A DNA stretch of 64,000 nt from Neoconidiobolus thromboides FSU 785 (taxonomy: Eukaryota > Entomophthoromycota > Entomophthoromycetes > Entomophthorales > Neoconidiobolaceae): the NCBI GenBank assembly GCA_025603075.1, contig MU626296.1, positions 1 through 64,000 of the forward strand, given 5' to 3'. The notes under the pieces were generated by a model that had not been told where the DNA came from, did not search any database, and saw nothing but the letters and a program-made list of their open reading frames with translations. This document shows positions 1-11,600 of this stretch, one piece after another. Position 1 is the first letter of the stretch. Each line of letters starts with the position of its first letter. A program made the translations under genes and the position numbers.

Positions 1-2
1 AA

Positions 3-1151
3 AACAAGTTTAATGATGAATATCAGGTTATCAAAGTTGAACAAAATAGGAGATATAGAATAAGGATTATTGGAGCATTAGAAGTTATGTCAATAGCTTT
101 TATTATACCAAATCATAAGATAACTTTAATTGAAGTGGAAGGTACATATATTGAACCTTATCAAGTAAGTGAAGTACAAATTAATCCTGGACAGAGGGTA
201 TCGATAATTCTAGAAACAGATCAAGTTGTAGACAACTATATGATGTGTGCCAAATCACTTGGATCGAAAGATAGTACTTGTGATAGTGGTTTATCTATTT
301 TACATTATAAAGGAGCAAAAGATTATAAGGAACTACAAACAACATTTTACGATAAAGTGTATAAAGCACCTCCCATCACAAGATATGAAAAGGATTATTC
401 TACCAGTAAGTGGTATTTAAAAAGAAAGTTAAAACACTTTTACAATGTACCTAAAAAAGTCAACAAGAAAATTTATTTCAAAGTAGCTGAAGCAAGCGAT
501 GTTAATAAAGCTATTTATTTTACAATGGATGGAAAAAGGGTATCAAAAGATAATAGTACTTTATGGACTGAAGTAGTAGATAGGACATACATACCATATC
601 AACAGAATTCACAAGGAATTGTAGATATTAGGGAAGGTGACAATGTACAAATTGTTATTGAACACTTTGCTATGCGTAATAATAGTACAACTTGTATTAT
701 TCATCCATGGCATTTACATGGTCATTCATATTATGTTGTTGGTTATGGAAAAGATGGGTTTACAGCCAATAATCAAAAAGAAATTGAAGAAAATTTAAGA
801 TACAATGATAAAATCCCAATTTTAAGAGATACCTTTGTTCATTACCCAGATATTGTAGATCAGAGTCAATTACAAGCTAAAGCATTTAATTTAAGGTTAC
901 CTCATTTAAGGATTGGGTTTTCAGAAAGACAGAATTTCAATAAGGTTTTACCAAATATTAATATTCAAGAGAATCCAGAACAATATGTCTCTTGCGGTTG
1001 GTATGCAATTCGATTCATCGCTAATAATCCAGGATCTTGGTATATGCATTGTCATATTACGCCTCATTTACTTATGGGAAAGTATCATATTATTAATGAG
1101 TTACCTAAAAGTTATTATATAAATAAGCACAAACAGAAATGGAAGAGATAA
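3..1151 (+). CDS. Multicopper oxidase (laccase/ascorbate-oxidase type), 3' part, truncated by window start
   Basis: The reading frame is open from the first bases of the window, so the start and the first two copper motifs lie outside; the visible part is about 382 residues. It carries the C-terminal cupredoxin domain: HPWHLHGHSYYVVGYG (type 3/type 1 copper ligands) and WYMHCHITPHLLMG (His-Cys-His plus the last type 1 His). Family members oxidise phenolics, ascorbate or Fe(II) with four coppers and reduce O2 to water; the substrate cannot be read here. The residue ten after the copper Cys, normally Met, Leu or Phe, is Lys. The first ~620 nt are almost identical to the inverted paralogue at 19290-21067, then identity falls sharply. 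No intron and no membrane anchor after the last motif, so a secreted enzyme is likely by comparison with the paralogue. Confidence 0.93.
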   Translation, partial: NKFNDEYQVIKVEQNRRYRIRIIGALEVMSIAFIIPNHKITLIEVEGTYIEPYQVSEVQINPGQRVSIILETDQVVDNYMMCAKSLGSKDSTCDSGLSILHYKGAKDYKELQTTFYDKVYKAPPITRYEKDYSTSKWYLKRKLKHFYNVPKKVNKKIYFKVAEASDVNKAIYFTMDGKRVSKDNSTLWTEVVDRTYIPYQQNSQGIVDIREGDNVQIVIEHFAMRNNSTTCIIHPWHLHGHSYYVVGYGKDGFTANNQKEIEENLRYNDKIPILRDTFVHYPDIVDQSQLQAKAFNLRLPHLRIGFSERQNFNKVLPNINIQENPEQYVSCGWYAIRFIANNPGSWYMHCHITPHLLMGKYHIINELPKSYYINKHKQKWKR

Positions 1152-2116
1152 AGCCTTTTTATGTTAAATCGTTTTTGATTATAATTTTAATTATTATAAC
1201 TTATCTATTATATTTATAGCTGTTGGTTTATTTATTAGAATAAATTCTTAATCTAGTGTTTATTTATAAGTACATGAAAATTATAAAAATTGAAAACTTT
1301 ATATCTAAAAGAAAATTACAACTAAAATATTTTATTTTTAGATAATAAAGCCACTAAATAATTGACAAAGGATACTAAACTTAGTAAGTGGAATACTAAT
1401 AAAGTCCATATTTGTAAAATCTAAAAAAATATTTTAAAAAATGGAATATTGGAAGGTTCTTTGTAAAATAGTTTAAATTCTTTAAAACCATATTAAATTA
1501 TAATGAAATGACATTAAGTAACCTAAATTTAAATGACTTTCAATTTCTCAGTTTTATAATTCATTATAATGTATATATATTACTATATTTCAATAAAATC
1601 AATCTAATCCATTTAACATATTATATAATCTACTCTAGAAAAGGGCCTAGAAATGTTGTTATATTGATCAAAAATTAAACTTTTCATATCTATATTCACA
1701 TTTAAAAGAGTTAGCAGTATACTATCAAACTAAAAAGAAGCATTAATAACTTATCAAACTAAAACTATTTTAAATCATAAAAAACGAAATTATTTTAAAC
1801 TCTTATTATTGAGATTAAAAAACTAAATTGCTTTTTTATATTATTAATATATATATAATATAATAATCTTAATAATAAATCATTCTTATTTTTTAAAACT
1901 TGACATAATCTATAGAACATAATAGCTTTTTGATTATGTCACTTTAAGTAAAAATTCCAATAATGAGTTTATTAATTTGATTAACAAAAAAGTAAGAAAC
2001 CAGATTTAACCAAAAATTCAAACCTATTTTTAACATAATATAAAAAGAAGGGAGTTAATAAGGGATGATTTCAAACTTCGTCATCAAAAAAGTGGGTTAT
2101 GTGGATGAGAATAAAG
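1152..2116. other. Intergenic spacer without recognised gene
   Basis: AT-rich sequence between the oxidase and glutamate decarboxylase. No ORF, RNA gene or clear repeat is visible; it should contain the decarboxylase promoter at its right end. Confidence 0.6.
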
Positions 2117-2124
2117 TATATAAA
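2117..2124 (+). promoter_or_regulatory. TATA box of glutamate decarboxylase gene
   Basis: TATATAAA lies 55 nt before the ATG at 2172, the same motif and spacing seen before several other intronless genes in this window. Confidence 0.45.
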
Positions 2125-2171
2125 CATAAACAATGACAAAAAGAGAATAAAGAATTTAAAAATAGTCAAAA

Positions 2172-3848
2172 ATGCCATTAGCAGGTCAAGTGAAAGCGGA
2201 TGAAGTCTTAGAAAAAGCTCGTGAAAAGCGAGTTGTTGATAAAGGATCAAAGTTACAAAATTTTGCCTATGCTTCTCGTTATCAAGCTCGAGAGATCCCT
2301 AAATTCAGGATGCCCGAGGAGGGAGTCGATCCTAAAGCAGCTTATCGTATTGTTCATGATGAAATGATGTTGGATGGTAAACCAGAATTAAATTGTGCTA
2401 CTTTTTTAACGGGATGGATGGAACCTGAAGCGGATCAATTAATTCAAGAAAATATCAATAAGAATTTTGTAGATGCCGATGGTTTTCCTTCTTCTATGAT
2501 CTTACATGAACGTTGTATCTCCATGTTAGCTAATTTATGGAAAGTTCCTAATGGTAGTCAAGCTATTGGTACTGTATGTGGTGGTTCGAGCGAAGGTGTT
2601 ATCCTTGGTGGTTTAGCTATGAAATGGGCTTGGAAGCAAAGAATGAAAGATGCTGGTAAAGATGTTTCAAAACCTAATGTAGTATTTGGTGCTAATGCTC
2701 ATGCTTGTATTGAGAAATTTGCTCGTTTCTTTGATGTTGAAGCACGTATTGTACCAGTTAAAAAGGAACATAACTTTGTGATGAATGCTAAAGATTGTGT
2801 TAAATTTATTGATGAAAATACTATTGGTGTTTATTCTATTTTAGGTTCCACCTATACTGGTCATTATGAAGATGTAGAAGCTCTTTCTAAAGAATTAGAT
2901 GATTATGAAAAGAAAACTGGTATTCATGTACCTATTCACGTTGATGGCGCTTCTGGTGCTTTTGTTGCTCCATTTGCTACACCAGATCTTAAATGGAGTT
3001 TTGATCTCCCAAGGGTAGTTAGTATCAATGCCTCTGGTCATAAATATGGTTTAGTTTATGCTGGATTAGGATGGGTTGTATGGAAAAATAAAGATCTTTT
3101 ACACAAAGATCTTATTTTTGAAATGCACTATTTAGGTGTAACTGAATACTCCTTTTCTCTCAACTTTTCAAGACCTTCCTCTCATTTAATTGCTCAATAT
3201 TATAACTTTATTCGTTTAGGTAAAGAAGGATATAAAAGAATCATGTTAGATAATTTACATAATGCTCGTTATTTATCTCGTGCCCTTGAACAATCTGGAT
3301 ATTTCTCTGTTGTATCTGATGTCCATCGTTTAAAAGGAAAACATGGTATTGAAGCTGAAAATGATACTAAGTCTTATAAAATTGAGCAATTGAATGTTGG
3401 TTTACCATTGGTAGCTTTTAAGCTCTCTGAAAAATTTTTAAAGGAATTCCCACATATTTCAGTATCAGATGTATCTGGATTAGCACGTACTAAAGGTTGG
3501 CTTATTCCGAATTATAATTTACCAAAAGATTGTGAAGATACTAAAATATTAAGAATAGTGGTTAAAGAATCTTTTTCTGAAGAAATAATTGATCGATTAG
3601 TTGAAGACATTATTGCAGCTGTCAATACTTTACAAGTGAAATGTGCTAACGGTAATGGTTTAATTGCTACTAATCAATCAGGTCATCCATCAGATTCAAT
3701 TTTTGAAATTATGGGTGAAATGTCCAATGATTCTCCATTTTTAACTAAAAAATTTGAAGTTAGTGCAAGCAAACGTAAAGCAAGTAAAAAATCCAATGAT
3801 GAGAAGCCTAAACCTAAACGTAGCAATACATTTTCATCGGTTTGTTAA
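2172..3848 (+). CDS. GAD1: Glutamate decarboxylase
   Basis: PLP-dependent group II decarboxylase converting glutamate to GABA and CO2, expected in the cytosol. The PLP lysine is Lys291 in SINASGHKYG, preceded by HVDGASG (Asp258, which contacts the pyridine nitrogen) and NAHACIEKF near residue 175. At 558 residues it is longer than bacterial GadB (~466) and close to yeast Gad1 (585). The extra length is a C-terminal tail of about 50 residues that is rich in Lys, Arg and Ser (KRKASKKSNDEKPKPKR). A calmodulin-type or other regulatory role for that tail is possible but not shown. The ATG used is the first in frame after the TATA box; the gene is intronless. GABA formation fits acid or oxidative stress responses and nitrogen storage. 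Confidence 0.97.
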   Translation: MPLAGQVKADEVLEKAREKRVVDKGSKLQNFAYASRYQAREIPKFRMPEEGVDPKAAYRIVHDEMMLDGKPELNCATFLTGWMEPEADQLIQENINKNFVDADGFPSSMILHERCISMLANLWKVPNGSQAIGTVCGGSSEGVILGGLAMKWAWKQRMKDAGKDVSKPNVVFGANAHACIEKFARFFDVEARIVPVKKEHNFVMNAKDCVKFIDENTIGVYSILGSTYTGHYEDVEALSKELDDYEKKTGIHVPIHVDGASGAFVAPFATPDLKWSFDLPRVVSINASGHKYGLVYAGLGWVVWKNKDLLHKDLIFEMHYLGVTEYSFSLNFSRPSSHLIAQYYNFIRLGKEGYKRIMLDNLHNARYLSRALEQSGYFSVVSDVHRLKGKHGIEAENDTKSYKIEQLNVGLPLVAFKLSEKFLKEFPHISVSDVSGLARTKGWLIPNYNLPKDCEDTKILRIVVKESFSEEIIDRLVEDIIAAVNTLQVKCANGNGLIATNQSGHPSDSIFEIMGEMSNDSPFLTKKFEVSASKRKASKKSNDEKPKPKRSNTFSSVC

Positions 3849-3946
3849 ATTATATGCTTTTATTTAAAATAAATAAGAGAAGCTTTTATTTAAAAAATTA
3901 CCATTTTTGGAATTTTCTTGAAATTCAAATTTAAATCTAAGTTGAA

Positions 3947-4000
3947 TTCTTTTTTCTTTTTTCTTTTTTCTTTTTTCTTTTTTCTTTTCTTTCTTTTTTC
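3947..4000 (+). repeat. Polypyrimidine microsatellite, CTTTTTT-type units
   Basis: About seven tandem TTTTTTC units end nine bases before the ATG at 4009, so the tract lies in the promoter or 5' leader of the FSH hydrolase gene. Long T/C tracts before start sites are common in fungal promoters. Confidence 0.8.
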
Positions 4001-4008
4001 TAAAAAAA

Positions 4009-4997
4009 ATGAGAATCTTATGTTTACCAGGTCATGCACAAAGTAAACAACAATTTCAAAGTAATAATTTAGGGGTGTTTCATTATTTTAAAGAAAAAGA
4101 AATAGAATATGGTAATATTTAATAATATAATAAATTAAAATTTTATTTAATTCATATTATTCTAGATATCTTACAACCTTATCACCCTAATTTTAATGGT
4201 AATTTGGTTTTAGTTGAATTTTAATAATATTAAATTGATATTTAATTTATTTAATCTATTTAATCTTATTAGGGTAAACTTTAATATTAACTAATATTAA
4301 AGATAACTAATTATCAACTCATTCTATTATTAAACTCTTTAGAGAAAATAGTTATACATGGTATTATCAATTAAAAGATCAATCTGAATTATTAAATACT
4401 ACAAAACAACAGTCAATAAATTATATATTAAATTATTTGAATGAACAAGTAATTTACTTTATAAAAATACAAGATAGTTGTGACAAATATTAATTTTTTA
4501 TTAAGCCCTCATTTGATGCCATATTAGCATTTTCACAAGGTAAATTATTAATTATTAAAATATTAAAAATACAATTTTATATTCCTACTAATAACATTAA
4601 TAAGGTGGTGCTATGTTGAGTATTTTAAGCAACTTCATTCAATACTCAAAACAAAGTATTCATGAAGCTTTAATACAAGATTTAAAGATTAATAACAAAT
4701 TAACTTGGAAGTTAATTTTCTGTGGTAGTTATTTACCCGATCATTTAACAGTAATTAAACCTTTAAATTATCAAACATTACATATAATAGGTCAATCAGA
4801 TACTATTATTTTACCAGGTAAATAATTATAATATTAACAAATAAATTAAATAAATAAATTAAATATTAATAATAGAAAGATCTTTAATTTTAAGTCAACA
4901 ATATATAAATTCTCAAGTACTTTATCATAATGGTAGTCATTCTATCCCCTATCAATCTAATGAATTACATCAATTATATAATTTTTTATTAATTTAA
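4009..4997 (+). CDS. FSH1-family serine hydrolase, six exons
   Basis: Exons 4009-4111, 4166-4198, 4345-4448, 4506-4539, 4605-4817 and 4876-4997 join in frame with GT-AG borders and give about 202 residues. The product starts MRILCLPGHAQSKQQF, the typical FSH start (normally LCLHGxxQN). It has the nucleophile elbow AFSQGGAM (Ser), the acid region IIGQSDTIILPG (Asp) and the final catalytic His in HNGSHSIP. These are cytosolic alpha/beta hydrolases related to yeast Fsh1-3 and human OVCA2, with unknown physiological ester substrates. The oxyanion-side His of LCLHG is Pro here. Intron 2 (4199-4344) is about 146 nt, twice the usual length, with an internal TTATTAG|G|GTAAAC site that could also be used. 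The stop codon overlaps that of the convergent MSC gene. Confidence 0.88.
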
Positions 4998-6717
4998 TAT
5001 TCCACATCCCCTTCATCTTCATTACCATTGATGGGACTATCACTCACTCTCATAAGATTACTTTTCTTAATCCCCAATTCCCCATTATTATGATTCAATT
5101 TATTAAATGTTAAAGAATCACCAATCCATTCCCAAACATGATGATCATCCCCTTTAATATCTTTTTGATATTTTCTAATATTACTGTTATTTTCAATTAG
5201 TTGACATACTTGATTCCATATATATTGTCGTTGATTTATATCTTTATATTCCATAGTTAATAAATGGTCACGTAATAAATTAATCCCAATAGAATTCTCT
5301 GGATATTTACTAGGATTTTGTAGACTAAGATGATCCTATTAATAAGTATAAATTATTAGAAATTAAAACAAAACAAAATAAAATTCTATTTTTAGTAAAT
5401 AAATCTTACTCGATCAATTAACTCTTGAATTACTTGATGATATAATTGATTCACTTTCATTTTTTCATTACAGTAAATTTGATATTTATAATAAAAATAA
5501 ATTAATGCTGCCATTAAACAATTTAAAACTAAAAATAAAAACATATTAATAAAAACATATTAATAAAATATATTAATTATTAATTATTAATCACAAAAAT
5601 CTTATTTAAAATAAATTAAAACTTACATAATATTTCTTTATAGTATATTTTCATCCATTTTAAATAAATTAGTTTCAATTGACAATAAATGCTATATTTT
5701 TCAATTTTACTTTTAATCAAGATAATTTCTTGACCTTCTTTATTGATTATCGTTTTTTTTAAAATATCATCATCCACTAATAATTGTTGATAACTTTTTT
5801 CAAATAAGGTATTAAATTCCAACAAATCCGTATCATGTTTCTAAATATAAAATAAAAAAATAATTTATTATTAATAATAAAACATACTATTCCTTTTTCC
5901 AAGACTAATTTTTTAACATCATCAAATTTGAGATATTCTTCTCTCACAAACTTCTTTTCTCCATAACATTTTACCAGTCCAGCATTTTCTTTTAATTTCT
6001 CTAAACTTTTCAAATAGAGTTGATTTATTTTTAATACTTGACTTAAATCAATAACACAACTTGCTGATAAAGGGAACAATTTACTATTCATTGGATGAGG
6101 TAAAAGGATGTAACCCTTTTTACAATATTGAATTTGATGATTTTGACATACAGCATGTTTTGGACATGGGATGCAAGTAGGTAATAGGAAATCAAAATAA
6201 GATGGTTCTAAAGAAATTGATTAAGATTAATAAAATATTAAAAATTCATTTATTTTATATAGTTTAAATTTAAATTTAAATTTAAAATAACTTACTTTCT
6301 TTTACTTGTTTTTCACTATTGCAATAGCCTAATTGAATAGTATGATATCGATACCAAAGAAAGTAACTAGATAATATTAATAATAAACTTAAATTTAATA
6401 ATCGATTGAAAAAGGAATTATTAGTTTCTATTGTTTTTGGTGTAAATTTTAATCGTCCTTCAAAGGGAGAGGGTATTTTAGGGAGAATAATAGTAGATTC
6501 GTTACTTAAATTGGAATTAGACTCTTCTTCAATTTCATTTGTTTTAGTTAAAATAGATTCATATGAATTATTTGTTGTTGACTTTGTAGATCTATTTACT
6601 TTCTTTTTTACACTTGTTATTGGCTATAGTTTGTTATTAATTTAATAATTTAACTTAATTTAATTTAATTACTCTTTTTTTAATTCTTTCTCTTTGTTGA
6701 AATGGATTATCACTCAT
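4994..6717 (-). CDS. Inner nuclear membrane protein with MSC domain (Man1/Src1/Heh family), six exons
   Basis: Exons (minus) 6717-6673, 6623-6296, 6207-5888, 5840-5627, 5528-5410 and 5335-4994 keep frame across five GT-AG introns and give 455 residues. A basic/serine-rich lumen-facing-away N-terminus is followed by a first membrane segment at about 86-106 ending YFLWYRYHTIQLGYC. Then comes the Cys-containing lumenal domain (TCIPCPKHAVCQ, CKKGYIL, LFPLSASCVIDL), a second membrane segment at about 303-322 and the C-terminal winged region ending in RKYQKDIKGDDHHVWEWIG. This order is the Man1-Src1p-C-terminal (MSC) domain, which sits in the inner nuclear membrane, tethers chromatin and helps nuclear pore quality control. 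The usual N-terminal LEM/HeH helix pair is not visible: the first exon encodes only 15 residues and an in-frame stop precedes it. Confidence 0.87.
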
Positions 6718-6907
6718 CTTTTTATTTAAAATTCATTAAAAAAAGAATCTTAAATTTTTGTTTTTATCTTTAAATTATGATTTAAAAACTTAATGAAAAA
6801 TCGGCAAAAATTATGACATAATACAAAAATCGACATAATATAAAAGTAAGCATAACATCTAAATCAAATAATTTTATTTTAAAAAAGTATATAAAAAATT
6901 CGTTTCT
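6718..6907. other. Short spacer between two tandem minus-strand genes
   Basis: 190 bp that must hold both the TFIIIC 3' end and the promoter of the MSC gene. No further exon with a plausible donor is seen. Confidence 0.5.
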
Positions 6908-8538
6908 TTATACTCTCTTATAAAAATCCAAGGCTGTAAAATAGATAGTTATTAAATTTTCGAATTCTTTTTTACTTAATATTTCATCTTCTTTTTTTAA
7001 CTTTAAATTTAATCTTTTTGAAAATAAGTTAACTTTCTTTTTAGGTTGAATTAAATACTCTTTAAAAATTAGATTATCATTCAATAATCTTTCTAAAATT
7101 AATTCCAATTCTACCATAGTAATTAGTAGTTCTAAATTTTTATGTAATATTCTCTAAAAATAACAAATTAATAAATAATAAATTAATATTTAATTTATAT
7201 ATATTATAAAATATAGTAAATTTTACCTTACTAATACCTGGATAACGAAGAATTTGTTTACAAACAGCTAATTTATAGGTATTGTAAACATCCTTATTTT
7301 CTTTAAATTCATAATTTAACCATGGCTTTGGTAGAATTAAAATTCCATTTTCCTTCTCTTTCTCTTCCTCATTTTCTTCTTCTTCTTTTTCTTTTTGATT
7401 CTTATTAATTTTATTTCTTCTATTACCAATATATGTAGCCCATTTATCAAAATATTCATAACTTATAATTCGACTTATTTCACTACCAACAATATAAATT
7501 AATGGTGGGTTATATTTCAGTAATAAATTTAATCCCATTTCAATATTATTAATATTAATATTTTTAAAATATTTGATTATTAATGTTTTAGTTATACCAT
7601 TAACTTCAAATTGTTTTATAAATTCGTATATTAATTTTACTTCTTGTTGTAGTTGTTTATCTGAAATTGTTAATAAAAAGTTATTAATATTATGTTCAAT
7701 TGTTGGATTTTCTTTGACTTTTGATCTTTTATTACTATTAAGTGTCAATTCATTATCTTCTTCATTAATTCCACGTTTGATAATGAAATTATTTATATCT
7801 TCTTCATTATTACTAATAACATTATTATTATTAATATCAATATCTAAATTAAATTAAAATAAAATCAATATAAGAAAGTAATATAATTTAGTAATTTACC
7901 ATTATTTTCTAAATCTGAATTAAACTTTCCAATAAAATTTTCTTCTTTAACTTTTAATTTTTGATTAACAGATTTTATGTTAGCTTCATTGTTTCGAACT
8001 TCATCATTAATATTAATTATCGGCAATTCAAGTTCAATCTAAAATAAAATAAAATATTAAAGATTATTATGTACTATTCTTAATCTTACCTTATTTTCAG
8101 CAATTAAAGATAATAATACTAACATATTTGATGGAGTTACTAAAGGAGTAATAATAAATTCCATTTTTTTTTGTTGATTTATCTTATTCACCAACTCATT
8201 ATAATAATTTTTTCCTAATTCAATTAACTTTTTTGGAAATGTATTATTTAAACATAATATAAATTTGTCACTTAATATATAGTCTAATTTTTTACCCGGC
8301 ATTTGTCGATGCATTTGTTGAATTAATTCATTTTCATATAATTGATTACTTATTCTTTTAGTATTACATATTACATTTTTAGAAACTAATTGTTTAATGG
8401 CTATTTCTGTTAATTGAGGATCTAAACTTAATAATAATGGTGTTAATCTATTCATAAAATCGAAACTATTTTTATCCATTAATAATATAATTCGTATAAT
8501 TCCTAAAGTTAATTCTAAACTTGGATTAATTTTAATTA

Positions 8539-8605
<67 letters not shown>

Positions 8606-11600
8606 TATTGTTAATTGTTGACATAAATTAGCAGTTGGATCATCTAAATTAAAAGTACCAAATGAAGAATACATATTAAAATTCATTAAAGCTACATTCT
8701 TTGCTAATAAAGAAGCAGTATCAGATGTTTCAATAAAATAATTTAATGTGCTTAAATTAAATGGTAATGGATTTTTAATTTTAGATATTAAATTAGGTAA
8801 TTTAAATTCCATTATTTGTTTTATATTATAATTAGATTGAATTTCATTATTATAATAATATGTTTCTTTTTGATCAAATAAATTTAATACTCGATGTAAA
8901 TTAATATTGTAATTTTCATTAATCTCTTGAATACTTGATGGCAAAGGTTTAAATGAAGCTAATTGTTCTTTTTGTTGATAAGTTTTTAATTTAGACTCAA
9001 AATACTTAAATTGTTCTTGAAAATTAAAATTTAAAGCAATCTTATTAGGTAAATAAGAATAAGGATCCTTTTCTTTTGGGTTTATAGGCTGATGTATAAT
9101 TTCTTCTCCTTCTCCTTCTGTGAATTCTTTTTCAATCAAAGTTTTATCTTTTACTCCTTCAATATAAATTTGTTTCCAAATTTCCATTAATTTTAATAAT
9201 TCAAGTTGATATTTTTGTTTATTTAAAGTAGATTTCAACCAAGTTCGAACTGCACTTTTTGAAAACTTTGGAAAAAAATATTGTAATGGAAATGAATAAT
9301 TTATTCTTTCTTTATGAAATCGAAATTGTAATATCGTTACTCCTAATAAAATTTGCTCAATTGTAAACTCTGTTGTTGGTCTTATTCGTTGATATTCTAC
9401 TTGATATTGATCAAAATAATTTTGATTTAATAATTCTAATTCTTCTTCATTGTTAAATTCCATATCATTTAAATCTATATTATTAAATTTCTTTGACGTT
9501 CTCTTTTTCTTTTTTTCCTTGTTATTTATTATTTCATTATTATTATTGTTATTACTGAAATCTAATACTTTCTTGATCAATTGACTTTCCTTTAACTTCT
9601 TCTTAATATTATCAGAATTATCAATTGATTTAAACTTCTTTTCTAATATATAATAATATGATCGAATATTGGCTGTGGGTATCTTTAAGGTATCTGCTAA
9701 CTCATTTATTTTATTACTATCATTCAAAGGAGTAATCTTACGTCGAATATCAATATAAGAATTAAGTACTCCTCTTTCAAATACATTAAATGTATATTTT
9801 TGGGTCCAATTGTTAGCTGTATTTAACCAAATTTTTATTTCTTCTTGACATCGTGTCATCTCACTTGTATCTTGTTCATAAAATACTTGATTTGCTTTAT
9901 TAACAACGTTCTCATTCTCTTTATTAACATTACTCTCTTTCTCATTTTCTTTATTTTTATCTTTACCTTCTTTTATCAAAGTTTCATTACCTGCGTGATA
10001 TTCTAAATCGGTCCAAAATAAGATTGCATCTTGAACTGTTTCTAAACAATATTGATTCATAACTTTTAAAATATCCATGACATGTTCATACTTATTTGGT
10101 AAATAATAAAAAAAGCTTACATGTTTATTTACTAATTCTTGTTTAACAATCTCATAATAAGGTTGATTAACTATCATTTGATCAAAATTATATAAATTAA
10201 CTTTAAATAATAAACCCATAGCTGTTAAATATTTGACTATTTTTAAGGTTTTTTTACATAAATTAGGTTGAATTAATTCCTTATATTTTTCTTTATCAAT
10301 ATCCTTTAATAATTTACTCCGATTTTCGCTCTTTCCACAATATTCTACTAAATCTTCATTTATATTAGAGATAGGCGTAATTGCCAATAAAACTTCCAAT
10401 TTTAACTCTTGAAAAAAAACTTGGGGAGGTAACAATCGTGTTTGCTGATATTTATCATCAAATAAAGATAAACATTCAATTAAATGAACATGTAGTGTTT
10501 TTATTCTCAATAATATTGTTTTCAATAACCCTAATTTCTGTCCTATTGTTAACCAATGATCGAAATTCGTTGCTGCTTCTAAAGTTGGTTTTTTAATTGT
10601 ATTTTCTTTACTCTCGTTTTTAACTAATTTTGTTAGTTTTTGAATTTTGTTCATACTATTAATGTAATCTACATCTTCTATGATGTTTCCTCTTTCTTTA
10701 TTTTCAAAATTATATATTACTTCTCTAACCAAAGGTCTCTTTGCTGTAAGGAACCTAGAATTATTGCAAACATCTTGAACAAAAGAATTAATAATTAATT
10801 GTTGATTATCAAATTCATATAAATGAATAATTGTTACATTTTCTGTTGTACCATTAAGATGAGGTACTTCTATTTCAAATTTCGCTACCTTTTTTTCTAA
10901 TTGTAGAGATTTGATACTATTCATTAATGTTTTTCGATCCAAATCTGATTTTATCCCATGAGATTTTAATTTTTGTTGAACTAAATTAAGTAATCTGACA
11001 TCAAATTTTATTATTTTATTTTCTTCAAGAACATCCAATAGCATTCGATTTCGTAATTCTTTTGTTAATGAATATATATTACCCCTTGCAATTTTCTTTG
11101 ATTTACTTGCTTTATTTTGTTCGCTTGATATATTTTCTTTATTTTGTTCACTAATAATTACATTTTCTTTAGTTCGCTCTGTTGTCTCATTCTCTTTTTT
11201 TTGTTCATTAGTAATGTTTGTATTTTCTTCTATCTGTTCCGATATGTTTTTGTTTTCCTCTGCTATATTTATATTGGATGAATTGATCGTATTTTTTTTA
11301 TTTTCAAATGCTTTTTTAGTAAAAAAGCGAAGCATCCTTTTCTTACCTTCAAATTCATATGCTTTTACACAAGGTGAAATATCATCATCTTCCTTTTCTT
11401 TTACTAATATTGATAATAAATTCAACAATATTCTTTCTGATAACCCCATCATTTTTTTGCTAATTTCCTATAAAAAATAAAATAGAAATAGAAATTATTA
11501 TCATTATTATAAATTAAAAATGACAACTTACCGAAGTAAGAATCCCCTTTTCTCCACTATCTTTAATGATTTGATAAATTTGATGTTCAAAGGGTAAATT

